A DNA stretch of 64,000 nt. Origin: Paludisphaera mucosa (GTDB lineage Bacteria; Planctomycetota; Planctomycetia; Isosphaerales; Isosphaeraceae). Within the stretch, counting starts at the first letter, position 1; every line of letters starts with the position of its first letter. This document shows, in pieces, positions 52,969 to 62,118 of the stretch. Position numbers and translations under genes: made by a program. Location of the stretch: the NCBI RefSeq assembly GCF_029589435.1, contig NZ_JARRAG010000001.1, positions 1,416,808-1,480,807 on the forward strand, written 5' to 3'. The notes beneath the pieces are model-generated. The model ran no database searches and was not told the origin of the DNA. It saw only the letters and a program-made list of their open reading frames with translations.

Positions 52969-54684
52969 ATGGCTCGACGGCTCGGCACGATCATGATCGA
53001 CATGGGCTACCTCGACGAGGAAGCGCTGATGCGCGCCCTCGAGGAGCAGAAGCGCGGCGCCGGCGAGCTGCTGGGCAAGGTGATCACGCGCCTGGGCATG
53101 GCCAAGGAGGAGCACGTCCTCAAGGCCCTCGGCGAGCTGCACGGGATGAAGGTCATCAAGCTGAACGACGCCACGATCCCGGCCGAGATGACGGAGCTGG
53201 TCAACGAGACCATGGCCGCGGCGTTCAAGGTCGTGCCGATCTCCCAGAGCAAGAAGGACAAGAGCGTCACCGTCGCGATGGCCGAGCCCCAGAACCCCTC
53301 GACCCTGGCCGACCTGGGGCTCTTCCTGGGCGTGCCGGTCAAGGGGGTGATCGCCAGCGAGTCCGACATCACGGCGGCGATCGAGCGGATCTACGCGGGC
53401 CACCACGAATCGATCCAGGACGTCGTCAAGCAGATCGAGCAGGACAAGGGCCTGCAGAAGATGGCCGGCCGGAACGAGAACACGATCGACCTGGAGGCCA
53501 TCGAGGAGATGGCCGAGGCCGCCCCGGTCCGCAAGCTGCTGAACATGGTGCTGCTGCTGGCCATCAAGGACAAGGCCTCGGACATCCACTTCGAGCCCTT
53601 CGAAGAAGAATACAAGATGCGGTACCGGGTGGACGGCATCCTGTACGAGCTGGTGCCGCCCCCGCGCCACCTGGCCCCGGCGATCTCCAGCCGCATCAAG
53701 GTCATGTCGAACCTCGATATCGCCGAGCGCCGCCTCCCCCAGGACGGCAAGATCCAGCTCGCCCTGGGCGGCAACAGCGTCGACATCCGGGTCTCGACCC
53801 TCCCCACCATGTTCGGCGAGAGCGTCGTCCTGCGGATCCTCGACCGCTCGGTCGTCCAGCTCGACCTGAAGCGTCTCGGCCTGCCCCAGGACACCCACAA
53901 CCGCTGGATGGAAGTCATCCACAAGCCGAACGGCATCATCCTCGTCACCGGGCCGACGTCGTCGGGGAAGACGACCACGCTCTACGCCACGCTCAACGAG
54001 CTGAACAAGATCGAGGACAAGATCATCACGACCGAGGAGCCGGTCGAGTACGAGATCGAGGGCCTGATCCAGGTCCCCATCAACCCCGAGATCGGCGTGA
54101 CCTTCGCGGCCTGCCTGCGGGCCATCCTCCGGCAGGATCCCGACAAGATCCTCGTGGGCGAGACCCGCGACCTGGAGACCGCCGAGATCTCGATCCAGGC
54201 GTCGCTCACCGGCCACGTGGTCTTCACGACCCTGCACACCAACGACGCCCCCTCGGCCGTCACCCGGCTCCGCGACATGGGGCTGCCGACGTTCCTCATC
54301 ACCGCCACCGTCGAGGCCGTGCTGGCCCAGCGGCTGGTGCGTCGGCTCTGCGTCAACTGCAAGACCGAGTTCATGCCCAGCCCCGAGGTCCTCATGGAAC
54401 TCGGCCTGACGCCGGAGCAGGCTGCGGGCCAGAAGTGGTTCTACGGCAAGGGCTGCGACCGCTGCAACAACACCGGCTACAAGGGCCGTCAGGGCATCTA
54501 CGAGCTGATCGTCATGAACGACATCCTCCGCGAGATGATCGTCGCCGAGGTCTCGCTCGACGACTTCCGCGCCGCCTGCCGCAAGCACGGCATGAAGACG
54601 CTCCGCGAGGCCGGCCTGGAGGCGATCGCCGAGGGCCGGACGAGCGTGGAGGAGATCCTCCGCGAGACGATGACCGAGGTCTAG
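52969..54684 (+). CDS. PilB/GspE-type assembly ATPase (second copy)
   Basis: A 571-residue protein with an MshEN N-terminal domain (RLGTIMIDMGYLDEEALMRA) and ATPase core: GPTSSGKTTTL (Lys334), EEPVEYEIEG, LRQDPDKILVGETRDLETAE, TTLHTNDAP, and a C4 zinc site (CVNC and CDRC). It is closest in layout to GspE/PilB and is followed after 79 bases by the GspF/PilC gene, so this copy is probably the ATPase that works with that platform protein. Confidence 0.93.
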   Translation: MARRLGTIMIDMGYLDEEALMRALEEQKRGAGELLGKVITRLGMAKEEHVLKALGELHGMKVIKLNDATIPAEMTELVNETMAAAFKVVPISQSKKDKSVTVAMAEPQNPSTLADLGLFLGVPVKGVIASESDITAAIERIYAGHHESIQDVVKQIEQDKGLQKMAGRNENTIDLEAIEEMAEAAPVRKLLNMVLLLAIKDKASDIHFEPFEEEYKMRYRVDGILYELVPPPRHLAPAISSRIKVMSNLDIAERRLPQDGKIQLALGGNSVDIRVSTLPTMFGESVVLRILDRSVVQLDLKRLGLPQDTHNRWMEVIHKPNGIILVTGPTSSGKTTTLYATLNELNKIEDKIITTEEPVEYEIEGLIQVPINPEIGVTFAACLRAILRQDPDKILVGETRDLETAEISIQASLTGHVVFTTLHTNDAPSAVTRLRDMGLPTFLITATVEAVLAQRLVRRLCVNCKTEFMPSPEVLMELGLTPEQAAGQKWFYGKGCDRCNNTGYKGRQGIYELIVMNDILREMIVAEVSLDDFRAACRKHGMKTLREAGLEAIAEGRTSVEEILRETMTEV

Positions 54685-54763
54685 GCCGTCGCAAGAGTCC
54701 GAACCGCCGAACCACCGACCGTCCAACGAACCACGCACCCACGCCCGCGGCAGGAGCACGCCG

Positions 54764-56008
54764 ATGCCGACCTTTCAATATGAAGCGATGGACCACACCG
54801 GGCGCGAGGTGAAGGACGCCATCGACGCCGCCACCCAGGAGGAAGCCCAGCAGCTCATCCGCCAGAAGGGCTTCTTCGTCACCAAGATCGCCGAGAAGGC
54901 CAAGAAGACCCGGAAGTCGGCGACCGCGAAGAAGGGCGGCCGGCGGAAGAAGAAGTCGTTCACCATCGGCCGGATCTCCACCAAGCAGCTCTGCACCTTC
55001 ACCAGGCAGCTCTCGACGCTGCAGGACGCCGGGCTGCCGATCCTCCGCAGCCTCAAGATCCTCGAAGGCCAGTGCAAGCCGGGCGTGCTCAAGAACGCCC
55101 TGGGGGACGTCGTCGAGGACATCGAGAGCGGCCAGACCCTCTCCGAGGCCTTCGCCAAGCACCCCAAGGCCTTCGACCGCCTCTACTGCAACATGATCAA
55201 GGCCGGCGAGGCCGGCGGCGCCCTGGAAGCCATCCTCCAGCGCCTCGCCGACTTCAAGGAGAAGTCCCAGTCGCTGAAGCGGAAGATCAAGGGCGCGATG
55301 GTCTACCCGATCGTCGTCATCTTCGTGGCGTGCGTGATCGTGGGCTTCATCCTCTACTTCATCATCCCCAAGTTCGAGGCCATCTTCAACGACTTCGGCG
55401 TGCCGCTCCCGAACATGACCAAGGTCCTGATCCAGGCCAGCCACTTCCTCATCAAGTACTTCTACGTCGTGTTCCTCGCGCCGCTCTTCTTCTGGATGTT
55501 CATCAAGCTCCTCTACCGCAACAAGACCGGGGCGTACGTCTGCGACCGGGTCCTGCTCATGATCCCGGTCATGGGGACGATCGCCGAGAAGTCGACGGTC
55601 GCCCGCACGATGCGGACGCTGGGGACCCTCGTGCAGTCGGGCGTGCCCATTCTGGAAGCCCTGTCGATCGTCCGCGAGACGGCCGGCAACGCCGTCTTCG
55701 AGCGGGCCTTCACGCGGATCTACGAGAGCATCCGCGAGGGCGAGACGATCGCCCAGCCGCTCCGCGAGGCGCGCATCGTCGACGACATCGTCGTCAACAT
55801 GATCGACGTCGGCGAGGAGACGGGGGACCTGGACACCATGCTCAACAAGATCGCCGACAACTACGACGAAGAGGTCGAGGTGGCCGTCGAGTCCCTGGTG
55901 AGCCTCCTCGAGCCGATCATGATCGTCGTCCTCGGCGGCATCGTCGGCTTCATCGTCATCGCCCTCTTCCTGCCGCTCATCACGCTGATCACCAAGCTCT
56001 CGGGCTGA
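54764..56008 (+). CDS. PilC/GspF inner-membrane platform protein
   Basis: A 414-residue protein with two repeated T2SSF domains (about residues 75-198 and 278-400) and three membrane segments: VYPIVVIFVACVIVGFILYF, YFYVVFLAPLFFWMFIKLLY and IMIVVLGGIVGFIVIALFLP. Signature LSTLQDAGLPILRSLKIL. It is the membrane platform on which pilins or pseudopilins assemble. A basic Lys-rich stretch near residues 45-65 (KKTRKSATAKKGGRRKKK) is an unusual insertion. ATG 54764 follows CAGGAG. Confidence 0.95.
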   Translation: MPTFQYEAMDHTGREVKDAIDAATQEEAQQLIRQKGFFVTKIAEKAKKTRKSATAKKGGRRKKKSFTIGRISTKQLCTFTRQLSTLQDAGLPILRSLKILEGQCKPGVLKNALGDVVEDIESGQTLSEAFAKHPKAFDRLYCNMIKAGEAGGALEAILQRLADFKEKSQSLKRKIKGAMVYPIVVIFVACVIVGFILYFIIPKFEAIFNDFGVPLPNMTKVLIQASHFLIKYFYVVFLAPLFFWMFIKLLYRNKTGAYVCDRVLLMIPVMGTIAEKSTVARTMRTLGTLVQSGVPILEALSIVRETAGNAVFERAFTRIYESIREGETIAQPLREARIVDDIVVNMIDVGEETGDLDTMLNKIADNYDEEVEVAVESLVSLLEPIMIVVLGGIVGFIVIALFLPLITLITKLSG

Positions 56009-56152
56009 GTTCGGCCCGCCGCGGGCGGCGTCGGGCCGGGCGGATCCGGACCGATGCTGACAGGTTTCAAGAACCGTCGTACCTCGACACGTGAGAACGG
56101 ACCCCCGCGACGGCCCCGCCGGCCGAGCGGGGTTCCGCGGAGGCCCGGACCG

Positions 56153-57373
56153 ATGACTCGCACCCCGACCCGCCGACGCACCCCGGCCGGCCCCGCCCGG
56201 CGCGGCTTCACGCTGGTGGAGCTGCTGGTCGTCTTCGTCATCCTCTCGATCCTGATCGCCCTGCTGCTGCCGGCCATCAGCGGCGCCGTGCGGACGGCCA
56301 AGACTTCGGCCGCGTCCACGGAGATCAGCCAACTGGCCCAGGCGCTGGCCCAGTTCAAGTCGCAGTACGGCGTCTATCCGCCGTCCAGGATCGTGCTCAG
56401 CGAGACGGGCAACTACCTCCCGTCCTACCTCCAGAGCAGCGACGCCGACCGCGGCAACGAGGCCATGGCGCTCGGCCCGCGATCCGTGTCCTACCTGAGG
56501 AGGATCTGGCCCAAGATGGTATTGAGCACTTCGGGGCCGCTGTACGTGACCCAGGTCCCGACCGGCTGCTACGACTTCAACGGCGACATGGTTGCACCGA
56601 CCGTCGACAGCAATAATCTCATCACGGAGGGTCAGGTCCACATCCTGGACGGTGCCGAGTGCCTGGCTTTCTTCCTGGGCGGTCTGCCCGGCTTCGTCGA
56701 CGGCGGGATCGTCACGACCGGCTTCGCCAAGAATCCGGCGAATCCCGCCATCGCCGCCGGCAACTCCACGCTCGGGACAAATCGCTCGCAGCCGCTGTAC
56801 GAGTTCCGCCCCGGACGACTCGCGGATAATTATCCGATCCGTAGCTCGGGATCCGTGGGCAACGGCTTCCCCGAGTATCTTGACGGCCTCACCGGGCCCA
56901 CGCCGCAGCCTTTCGCCTACTTTTCGTCCTACGAAGGCGCCGGCTACGACCCGGACGACGTGAACTACGCGGAGGAGGGCACGCTCGGCGACGGGTCGAC
57001 GGTCACCCCGGCCTGGACCTCGTTCGGCACTCCACTCACCGGCATCGGCGGGTGGTTCTTCAATCGTCCAGCCGCCAGCTTCGCCCCGAACCCCTATACG
57101 AACGGCTCGGCGCTCAAGATGCCCGGGACCACCAATCCCGAGTACGTCAACAAGAACACGTTCCAGATCATCTCGGCCGGCCTCGACAGCCAGTTCGGAT
57201 TCGGGGGGACGTACAAGACGACCGGCGAGGTGACGCCGTTTCCGACGCCGAAGGGCGTCGCCAAGGATGCCGACTACGTCCCTGAATTCGGGGCCCCCGC
57301 GAATCTTGCGAGGACCCTCCGCCAGCGCGAGCACGACAATCTGACGAATTTCAAGGGCGGGCGGCTCGACTGA
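56153..57373 (+). CDS. Pseudopilin, first of five
   Basis: A 406-residue protein. ATG 56153 has GGAGG 10 bases upstream. The prepilin leader is MTRTPTRRRTPAGPARRG followed by FTLVELLVVFVILSILIALL; the signal peptidase should cut after Gly18, leaving Phe1 and Glu5. The first 100 residues look like GspG/type IV pilin; the remainder (about 300 residues, Gly/Pro-rich) is far longer than known pseudopilins. It follows the platform gene directly. Confidence 0.9.
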   Translation: MTRTPTRRRTPAGPARRGFTLVELLVVFVILSILIALLLPAISGAVRTAKTSAASTEISQLAQALAQFKSQYGVYPPSRIVLSETGNYLPSYLQSSDADRGNEAMALGPRSVSYLRRIWPKMVLSTSGPLYVTQVPTGCYDFNGDMVAPTVDSNNLITEGQVHILDGAECLAFFLGGLPGFVDGGIVTTGFAKNPANPAIAAGNSTLGTNRSQPLYEFRPGRLADNYPIRSSGSVGNGFPEYLDGLTGPTPQPFAYFSSYEGAGYDPDDVNYAEEGTLGDGSTVTPAWTSFGTPLTGIGGWFFNRPAASFAPNPYTNGSALKMPGTTNPEYVNKNTFQIISAGLDSQFGFGGTYKTTGEVTPFPTPKGVAKDADYVPEFGAPANLARTLRQREHDNLTNFKGGRLD

Positions 57374-57487
57374 CGTCGATTCCAACGGGCTGGACGTACA
57401 GGTCGTCTTTCTCGGCGCCGCGGATCGACCCGGGCTTCATCGTCGGACGAACCTTTTCCCCGGAACACGTCCCTGCAAGGCGGATTT

Positions 57488-59128
57488 ATGACACTCGACG
57501 GACGCAAGAACGATCTGCGGAGGCGCATTCGACCGGAGGCCTGGTCGCTCCGGCGGGGTGCGTTCACCCTCATCGAGCTCATGGTCGTCATGGTCATCAT
57601 CGGCATCTTGCTCGTGTTCATCCTCAACGCGTCCTGGAGCGCGGTCCGCTCCGCCCGGGAGAAGGCGACGCAGAGCCTGATCTCCAAGCTCGACGTCGCC
57701 CTCACCGATCGGCTGGACGCCATCCTCCAGAGCCGGCCCCCCGATCCGACTCAGGTTCAGGGCCTCATCGCCCGGTGCTATGACACGCTGACACCCGCGA
57801 CCGACCCGCGCATGTCCGAGCGGGCTTACGTGCTGGCCCAGATCGAGTTCTTCGCACGAGAAGTGCCGGACGTCTTCTACCTGCAGGACGTGGCGACGTA
57901 CGGCTATCCCCTGAACTTCGCCGCGAATCCGTATCCCATCTCGAGCGGGAACCCCAACGGCGGCACGGACACGCCGCCGACGGACGCCGAGTTCGTCCTC
58001 CCCCTGGGAGACGGGTGGCCGTTGGGCGCGAGCGGCAGCAACTACTTCAACCCGGGGGAAGGGATCTATGGGGCCTCCTATCACATGGCGGCGGGCCTGT
58101 ACAAGAACCTCGGATATCAACCGACGGGGTACGACGGGATCGACAACGACGGGGACGGGCGGATCGACAACTGGGCGGAGGGGGTGAATCAGGCCCCGGC
58201 CTTCACCACGGCCGACGCGACGGTGCTCGAGACCGTCCAGTCGCGGCTCGGGCTCCACAAACACAAGACGGCCCGCGCGGAAGTCCTCTACGCACTCCTG
58301 GTCGAGTCGCAAGGTCCGTTCGGTTCGATCTTCGAACGAGAGGACTTCACCGACCAAGAGGTGAAGGACACCGACGGCGACGGCCTCCCCGAGTTCGTCG
58401 ATTCCTGGGGCGAACCGCTCCAGTTCTATCGATGGCCCTTGCTCTTTTCCTCGGGCCTGCAGCGGGGCCAGAAATTCCAATCCGTGAACGAGGACGTCGC
58501 CTATGCCGCACCCTACGCCGGCATGATCGAGCAGCGCGAGCTGGACGGGTTCGACCCCAATCAGCAACTCATGTCGCCGGCCTGGTGGTCGTCCGCCTAC
58601 AACGATCCGACCAGCGTGACCAGCCTTTTCCCGACGCTCTTCGCGGCGAAGTCGCGGAACCGCAGCGCCGGGGTTGCGTTCTTCGAGAACTACTTTCACC
58701 TGTTGCATGAACCGTTGCTATACGGTTCGAGCACCGGGGTGGGGCTCTTCTGGGATCGAGGCGCGCCCAGCGGCGATTTCGCGGCGCGGCGTGCCCTCAC
58801 CAGCAAGTTCCTGATCGTCTCGGCGGGGCCGGACAAGGAACTGGGGCTCCTCATGTTCGACGACGCCTCCTTGCGAGCCGCCATCTCGGACGCCGCGAGC
58901 ACGAGCGCTTATTCCGCGGCCTACCCGCTGATCGCCCTGGAGAGCCAGGCGGCTCCTCTATCCCTCCTCGATCTCACGCGACTCGTCACCGATCAGGCGA
59001 GCATCGGCGGCCTGATCACGAAGGACGACACGGCGCCGGAAGACAGTTACAGGATTCAGGCCCGGGGGCAGGACGACATCAACAGCCATAACATTCCCGC
59101 GGGCGGCATTGGAGGTTCGGCGCCATGA
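57488..59128 (+). CDS. Pseudopilin, second of five, with Ca-loop motifs
   Basis: A 546-residue protein. Leader ends RRG, followed by AFTLIELMVVMVIIGILL (cut after Gly24 or Ala25). Two Asp-rich loops, GIDNDGDGRIDN (near residue 217) and DTDGDGLPEFVD (near residue 294), resemble thrombospondin-3/dockerin calcium loops. The N-terminal helix contains RSAREKATQSLISKLDVALT. The stop overlaps the next start (ATGA at 59125-59128). Confidence 0.9.
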   Translation: MTLDGRKNDLRRRIRPEAWSLRRGAFTLIELMVVMVIIGILLVFILNASWSAVRSAREKATQSLISKLDVALTDRLDAILQSRPPDPTQVQGLIARCYDTLTPATDPRMSERAYVLAQIEFFAREVPDVFYLQDVATYGYPLNFAANPYPISSGNPNGGTDTPPTDAEFVLPLGDGWPLGASGSNYFNPGEGIYGASYHMAAGLYKNLGYQPTGYDGIDNDGDGRIDNWAEGVNQAPAFTTADATVLETVQSRLGLHKHKTARAEVLYALLVESQGPFGSIFEREDFTDQEVKDTDGDGLPEFVDSWGEPLQFYRWPLLFSSGLQRGQKFQSVNEDVAYAAPYAGMIEQRELDGFDPNQQLMSPAWWSSAYNDPTSVTSLFPTLFAAKSRNRSAGVAFFENYFHLLHEPLLYGSSTGVGLFWDRGAPSGDFAARRALTSKFLIVSAGPDKELGLLMFDDASLRAAISDAASTSAYSAAYPLIALESQAAPLSLLDLTRLVTDQASIGGLITKDDTAPEDSYRIQARGQDDINSHNIPAGGIGGSAP

Positions 59129-60543
59129 GATTCCTCTCCGACCGGACTTCTTCGACGGAGGGCGGCCCGGTGCGCATTCGAGCGGGCTTCACGCTGATCG
59201 AATTGCTCGTCGTCCTCGTGATCGTCCTGATCGTCAGCGCCGCGGCCCTGCCCGTCGTCCTGCCCGCGCTCAATCATCGCCAGGTCAACGAGTCGGCTCG
59301 GCTCCTGCAGGGGGCCTTCGTCGGCGCCCAGGACGCGGCGGTCCACGCCAACGCCCCCCGCGGCGTCCGCCTGCTGCCCGACCCCGCCATCCCGACCGGG
59401 TCCAGCATCCTCGCGGCGAATCGCATGGTGGCCATCGAGCCGGCCCCGGATTATTCGGAGGGGAGGCTGACGGCTCGCGAACTGGATTTCAATCGCGATG
59501 CGAACGTCCCCTATCCGGGGGATCCGCCCGCAGGCGGCTTCGTGTATCCGTGGGACGCCATGGGGAATCTGACGGCGCCGGTACTCATCGTGACGGAGCA
59601 GCCGCTGCAACTCACGACCCTGGCGCGCAACGCCCCCACGTCCTGGTTCTGGAACATCCGCATCGGCGACAAGCTGCGCATCGGCAGTTCCGGTTGGCAG
59701 TATACGGTCGTGGGACCCATGACGATCGGGCCGTCCGCCGGCAATCCCGAGCTTTTCGTGAATGTGGGTGTGCCGGGCACGACTTCCCCGATGGACTACG
59801 GCGACGGGCAAGGCCCCCGGGAGTTTCTCTTCCTCGTCAATGGCGTCGACGACGACGGGGACGGATTCACCGACGAGGGTTGGGATGGGATCGACAATGA
59901 TCTCGACGGCACCGTCGGTAATCCGCTCGTCGACACTCTCGCCGAGTGGGAGCGTGAGCGTTGGGTCGGGAGTGAAGCTCAGATCTACCAGCTCAGCGGC
60001 GGGCCCTTGATCGATAAGGCCTACACGATCACACGTCGTCCGATCCCGTCGGCGAACGCCCGCGAGACCGCCCTTCCCTCGGGCGTCGTGATCGATCTGA
60101 CCACCTGGAATCAGGCCAGCCCGGAGCGGACTCGTGCACCGGTCGACCGGTTCACTGGATACGTCGACGTAATGTTCTCGCCCCAGGGCGACGTCGTTCC
60201 AAGCACCGTCTATTCCACGCCCGCCAGCTTCTCGATGAAAGACACTTTCTTCCATTTCTGGCTGGCCGAGCGACAAGACTTGTACGAGGCGGGGGCCAGC
60301 GTAGCGGATCCCGACCTGGCGAAATTCGCCCCCTTCCTGCCCGTGCCCGAGGGGTTGAATCCCAATGCGACGAACTTCCTGAAGGGCGAGTACCGAATCG
60401 TCACGCTTTTCACGCGCAGCGGGCAGATCACGACGAACGAGGTCGCGGATTTCGACCTCGTCCCCGGGAATTACAATACGGCCGCTTACAACCCGAGCGC
60501 TCCATTCTTCAAAGCTCAACAGGGCGTTCGAGGTGGCCAATGA
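59125..60543 (+). CDS. Pseudopilin, third of five, with Ca-loop motif
   Basis: A 472-residue protein. Leader ends at Gly21, followed by FTLIELLVVLVIVLIVSAAA (Glu at +5). Then a GspH-like region (ESARLLQGAFVGAQDAAVHA). Near residue 240-262 there is VDDDGDGFTDEGWDGIDNDL, two fused calcium-loop-like units. Its start and stop both overlap neighbours by ATGA, so translation is coupled across three genes. Confidence 0.9.
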   Translation: MRFLSDRTSSTEGGPVRIRAGFTLIELLVVLVIVLIVSAAALPVVLPALNHRQVNESARLLQGAFVGAQDAAVHANAPRGVRLLPDPAIPTGSSILAANRMVAIEPAPDYSEGRLTARELDFNRDANVPYPGDPPAGGFVYPWDAMGNLTAPVLIVTEQPLQLTTLARNAPTSWFWNIRIGDKLRIGSSGWQYTVVGPMTIGPSAGNPELFVNVGVPGTTSPMDYGDGQGPREFLFLVNGVDDDGDGFTDEGWDGIDNDLDGTVGNPLVDTLAEWERERWVGSEAQIYQLSGGPLIDKAYTITRRPIPSANARETALPSGVVIDLTTWNQASPERTRAPVDRFTGYVDVMFSPQGDVVPSTVYSTPASFSMKDTFFHFWLAERQDLYEAGASVADPDLAKFAPFLPVPEGLNPNATNFLKGEYRIVTLFTRSGQITTNEVADFDLVPGNYNTAAYNPSAPFFKAQQGVRGGQ

Positions 60544-62024
60544 CGACGCGACGCGCGGCCCGGGCCGCGACAATCCGGAGCGGGATCACGCTGACCGAGC
60601 TCCTGATCTCGGTCCTGATCCTGGGGATCGGCCTGGTCTCCCTGGCGACGCTCTTCCCCATCGGCCTGGTCAGGCTGCGGGAAGCCCAACGCTACAGCCG
60701 CTCGGCGATCCTGTCCCAGTCGGCCGGGGCCGACCTGCTCTCGCGAGGGCTCCTGAAGAAATCGACGTTCCTCGACCCCAACCAGAGCCCCTGGTACGGG
60801 GCCGGAAACGTCCCGCTGGCTTACGATCCCTGGATCCAGGACACGCCCTTCGCGTTCGGCGACTGGTCGGGCGGCAATGACATCACGAAAGCCGGCGCAT
60901 ACCGTGGATATGGCGGCCTGGGCGCCCTCGGGGTCAATGAAAAATCCTATAACGGCGGCCCCCTGCAATACGGAGCCGGGCTGCCCGTCGCCTACGACCC
61001 GCTGTGGTGGCATCAGCAGAGGCTGATTCCGTCCAGCGTCCCTGCGGACAACCCGGCCGGCGAGGCGCGATTCGGCGACGGCAGTATGCTCGGTCTCGCG
61101 GACACGAGCGGCGGCGGTGCCGTCGCGAGCGCCTGGGGTTTGCAGCGGTTGACCAACCTCAATTACGCCCTCCCTTTGCAATCCAACATCATCCTGTCGA
61201 CGTTCATATCTCCCGAGGACATCGTCTGGCAGGAGACCAACAATACGGGCTATCAGGATCTTTTCGATCCGACGGTCGCGATGCCCTCCGAGGTCGTCAG
61301 CCCCAGCCCCGTGATCCCCGACCTCGCGACCGCCGCCATGGCGACTCGCGAGAACATGATCGCCAACGGCACTCCGCCGGCCGAACTCGCCAATTACGCC
61401 GCCTTGACCAACGACTGGCGATACACCTGGATGTTCGTGGGCCAGCAGGCGGACGCGTTCAACGACCGACTGTTCAACGGCAACGTGGTCATCTTCGAGA
61501 ACCGGCCCTTCGGGTTCGACTCGCAGTTGAACCAGGTCGCCGGCGAGCGCACGGTCCAGGCGGTGTTCGGCTACAGTTCCATCCGGAGGACGGTCGGGAC
61601 CATGTTCGACGACACGGTCGTCGGCGTCTCGGCGGGCGCCGACAACGTCGTCCTGCTCCTCTGGCCGTCCACCACCCCGGACCTGGAAATCAAGATGGGC
61701 TCCTGGGTGGCCGACGTCACCTACGAGCGATTGCAGCCGCTGGCGATCTCGCGCTTCCAGTTCAAGACCTCGACGGGGGAACGCCAGCCGCCCGCCCAGC
61801 GCTGCTTCTGGTATCAAGTTCAGCGTGCGACGCCCGCCGCCGACACGGCGGGGACGCCCTTCGCAGCCTTCGGAAACGGGCGTTACTCCCTGGTCTACAC
61901 CAGGACCAAGCTCCAGGCCAAGACGCTCTGGGACATGGCCAACGATGTTCCTTACCACGTCAACGTGGCCATGGTCTCCCCGTATGTCGTCGGCGTGGTG
62001 CCTCGGACCTTCGTCATGCCCTGA
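60540..62024 (+). CDS. Pseudopilin, fourth of five
   Basis: A 494-residue protein. The leader ends at Gly15, followed by ITLTELLISVLILGIGLVSL (Ile at +1, Glu at +5), a GspI/PilV-like start. A long body of repeated beta-type segments follows, with no recognised domain. Start overlaps the previous stop (ATGA at 60540-60543). Confidence 0.88.
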   Translation: MTTRRAARAATIRSGITLTELLISVLILGIGLVSLATLFPIGLVRLREAQRYSRSAILSQSAGADLLSRGLLKKSTFLDPNQSPWYGAGNVPLAYDPWIQDTPFAFGDWSGGNDITKAGAYRGYGGLGALGVNEKSYNGGPLQYGAGLPVAYDPLWWHQQRLIPSSVPADNPAGEARFGDGSMLGLADTSGGGAVASAWGLQRLTNLNYALPLQSNIILSTFISPEDIVWQETNNTGYQDLFDPTVAMPSEVVSPSPVIPDLATAAMATRENMIANGTPPAELANYAALTNDWRYTWMFVGQQADAFNDRLFNGNVVIFENRPFGFDSQLNQVAGERTVQAVFGYSSIRRTVGTMFDDTVVGVSAGADNVVLLLWPSTTPDLEIKMGSWVADVTYERLQPLAISRFQFKTSTGERQPPAQRCFWYQVQRATPAADTAGTPFAAFGNGRYSLVYTRTKLQAKTLWDMANDVPYHVNVAMVSPYVVGVVPRTFVMP

Positions 62025-62118
62025 CCGAAAAGCTCGACACCGCGTCCGACCCGGTCGGACGGCCTGACATGACCACATCCCGAGCGTCGTGCTCCCCGAC
62101 CCCAAGGGTATAGCCGTG

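Noticed and set aside
52666-54759. Minus-strand open frame (697 aa)
   Set aside because: Antisense to the second PilB/GspE gene.
54512-57385. Long minus-strand open frame (957 aa)
   Set aside because: Antisense to GspF and pseudopilin genes, repetitive Asp/Glu/Val text without domains.
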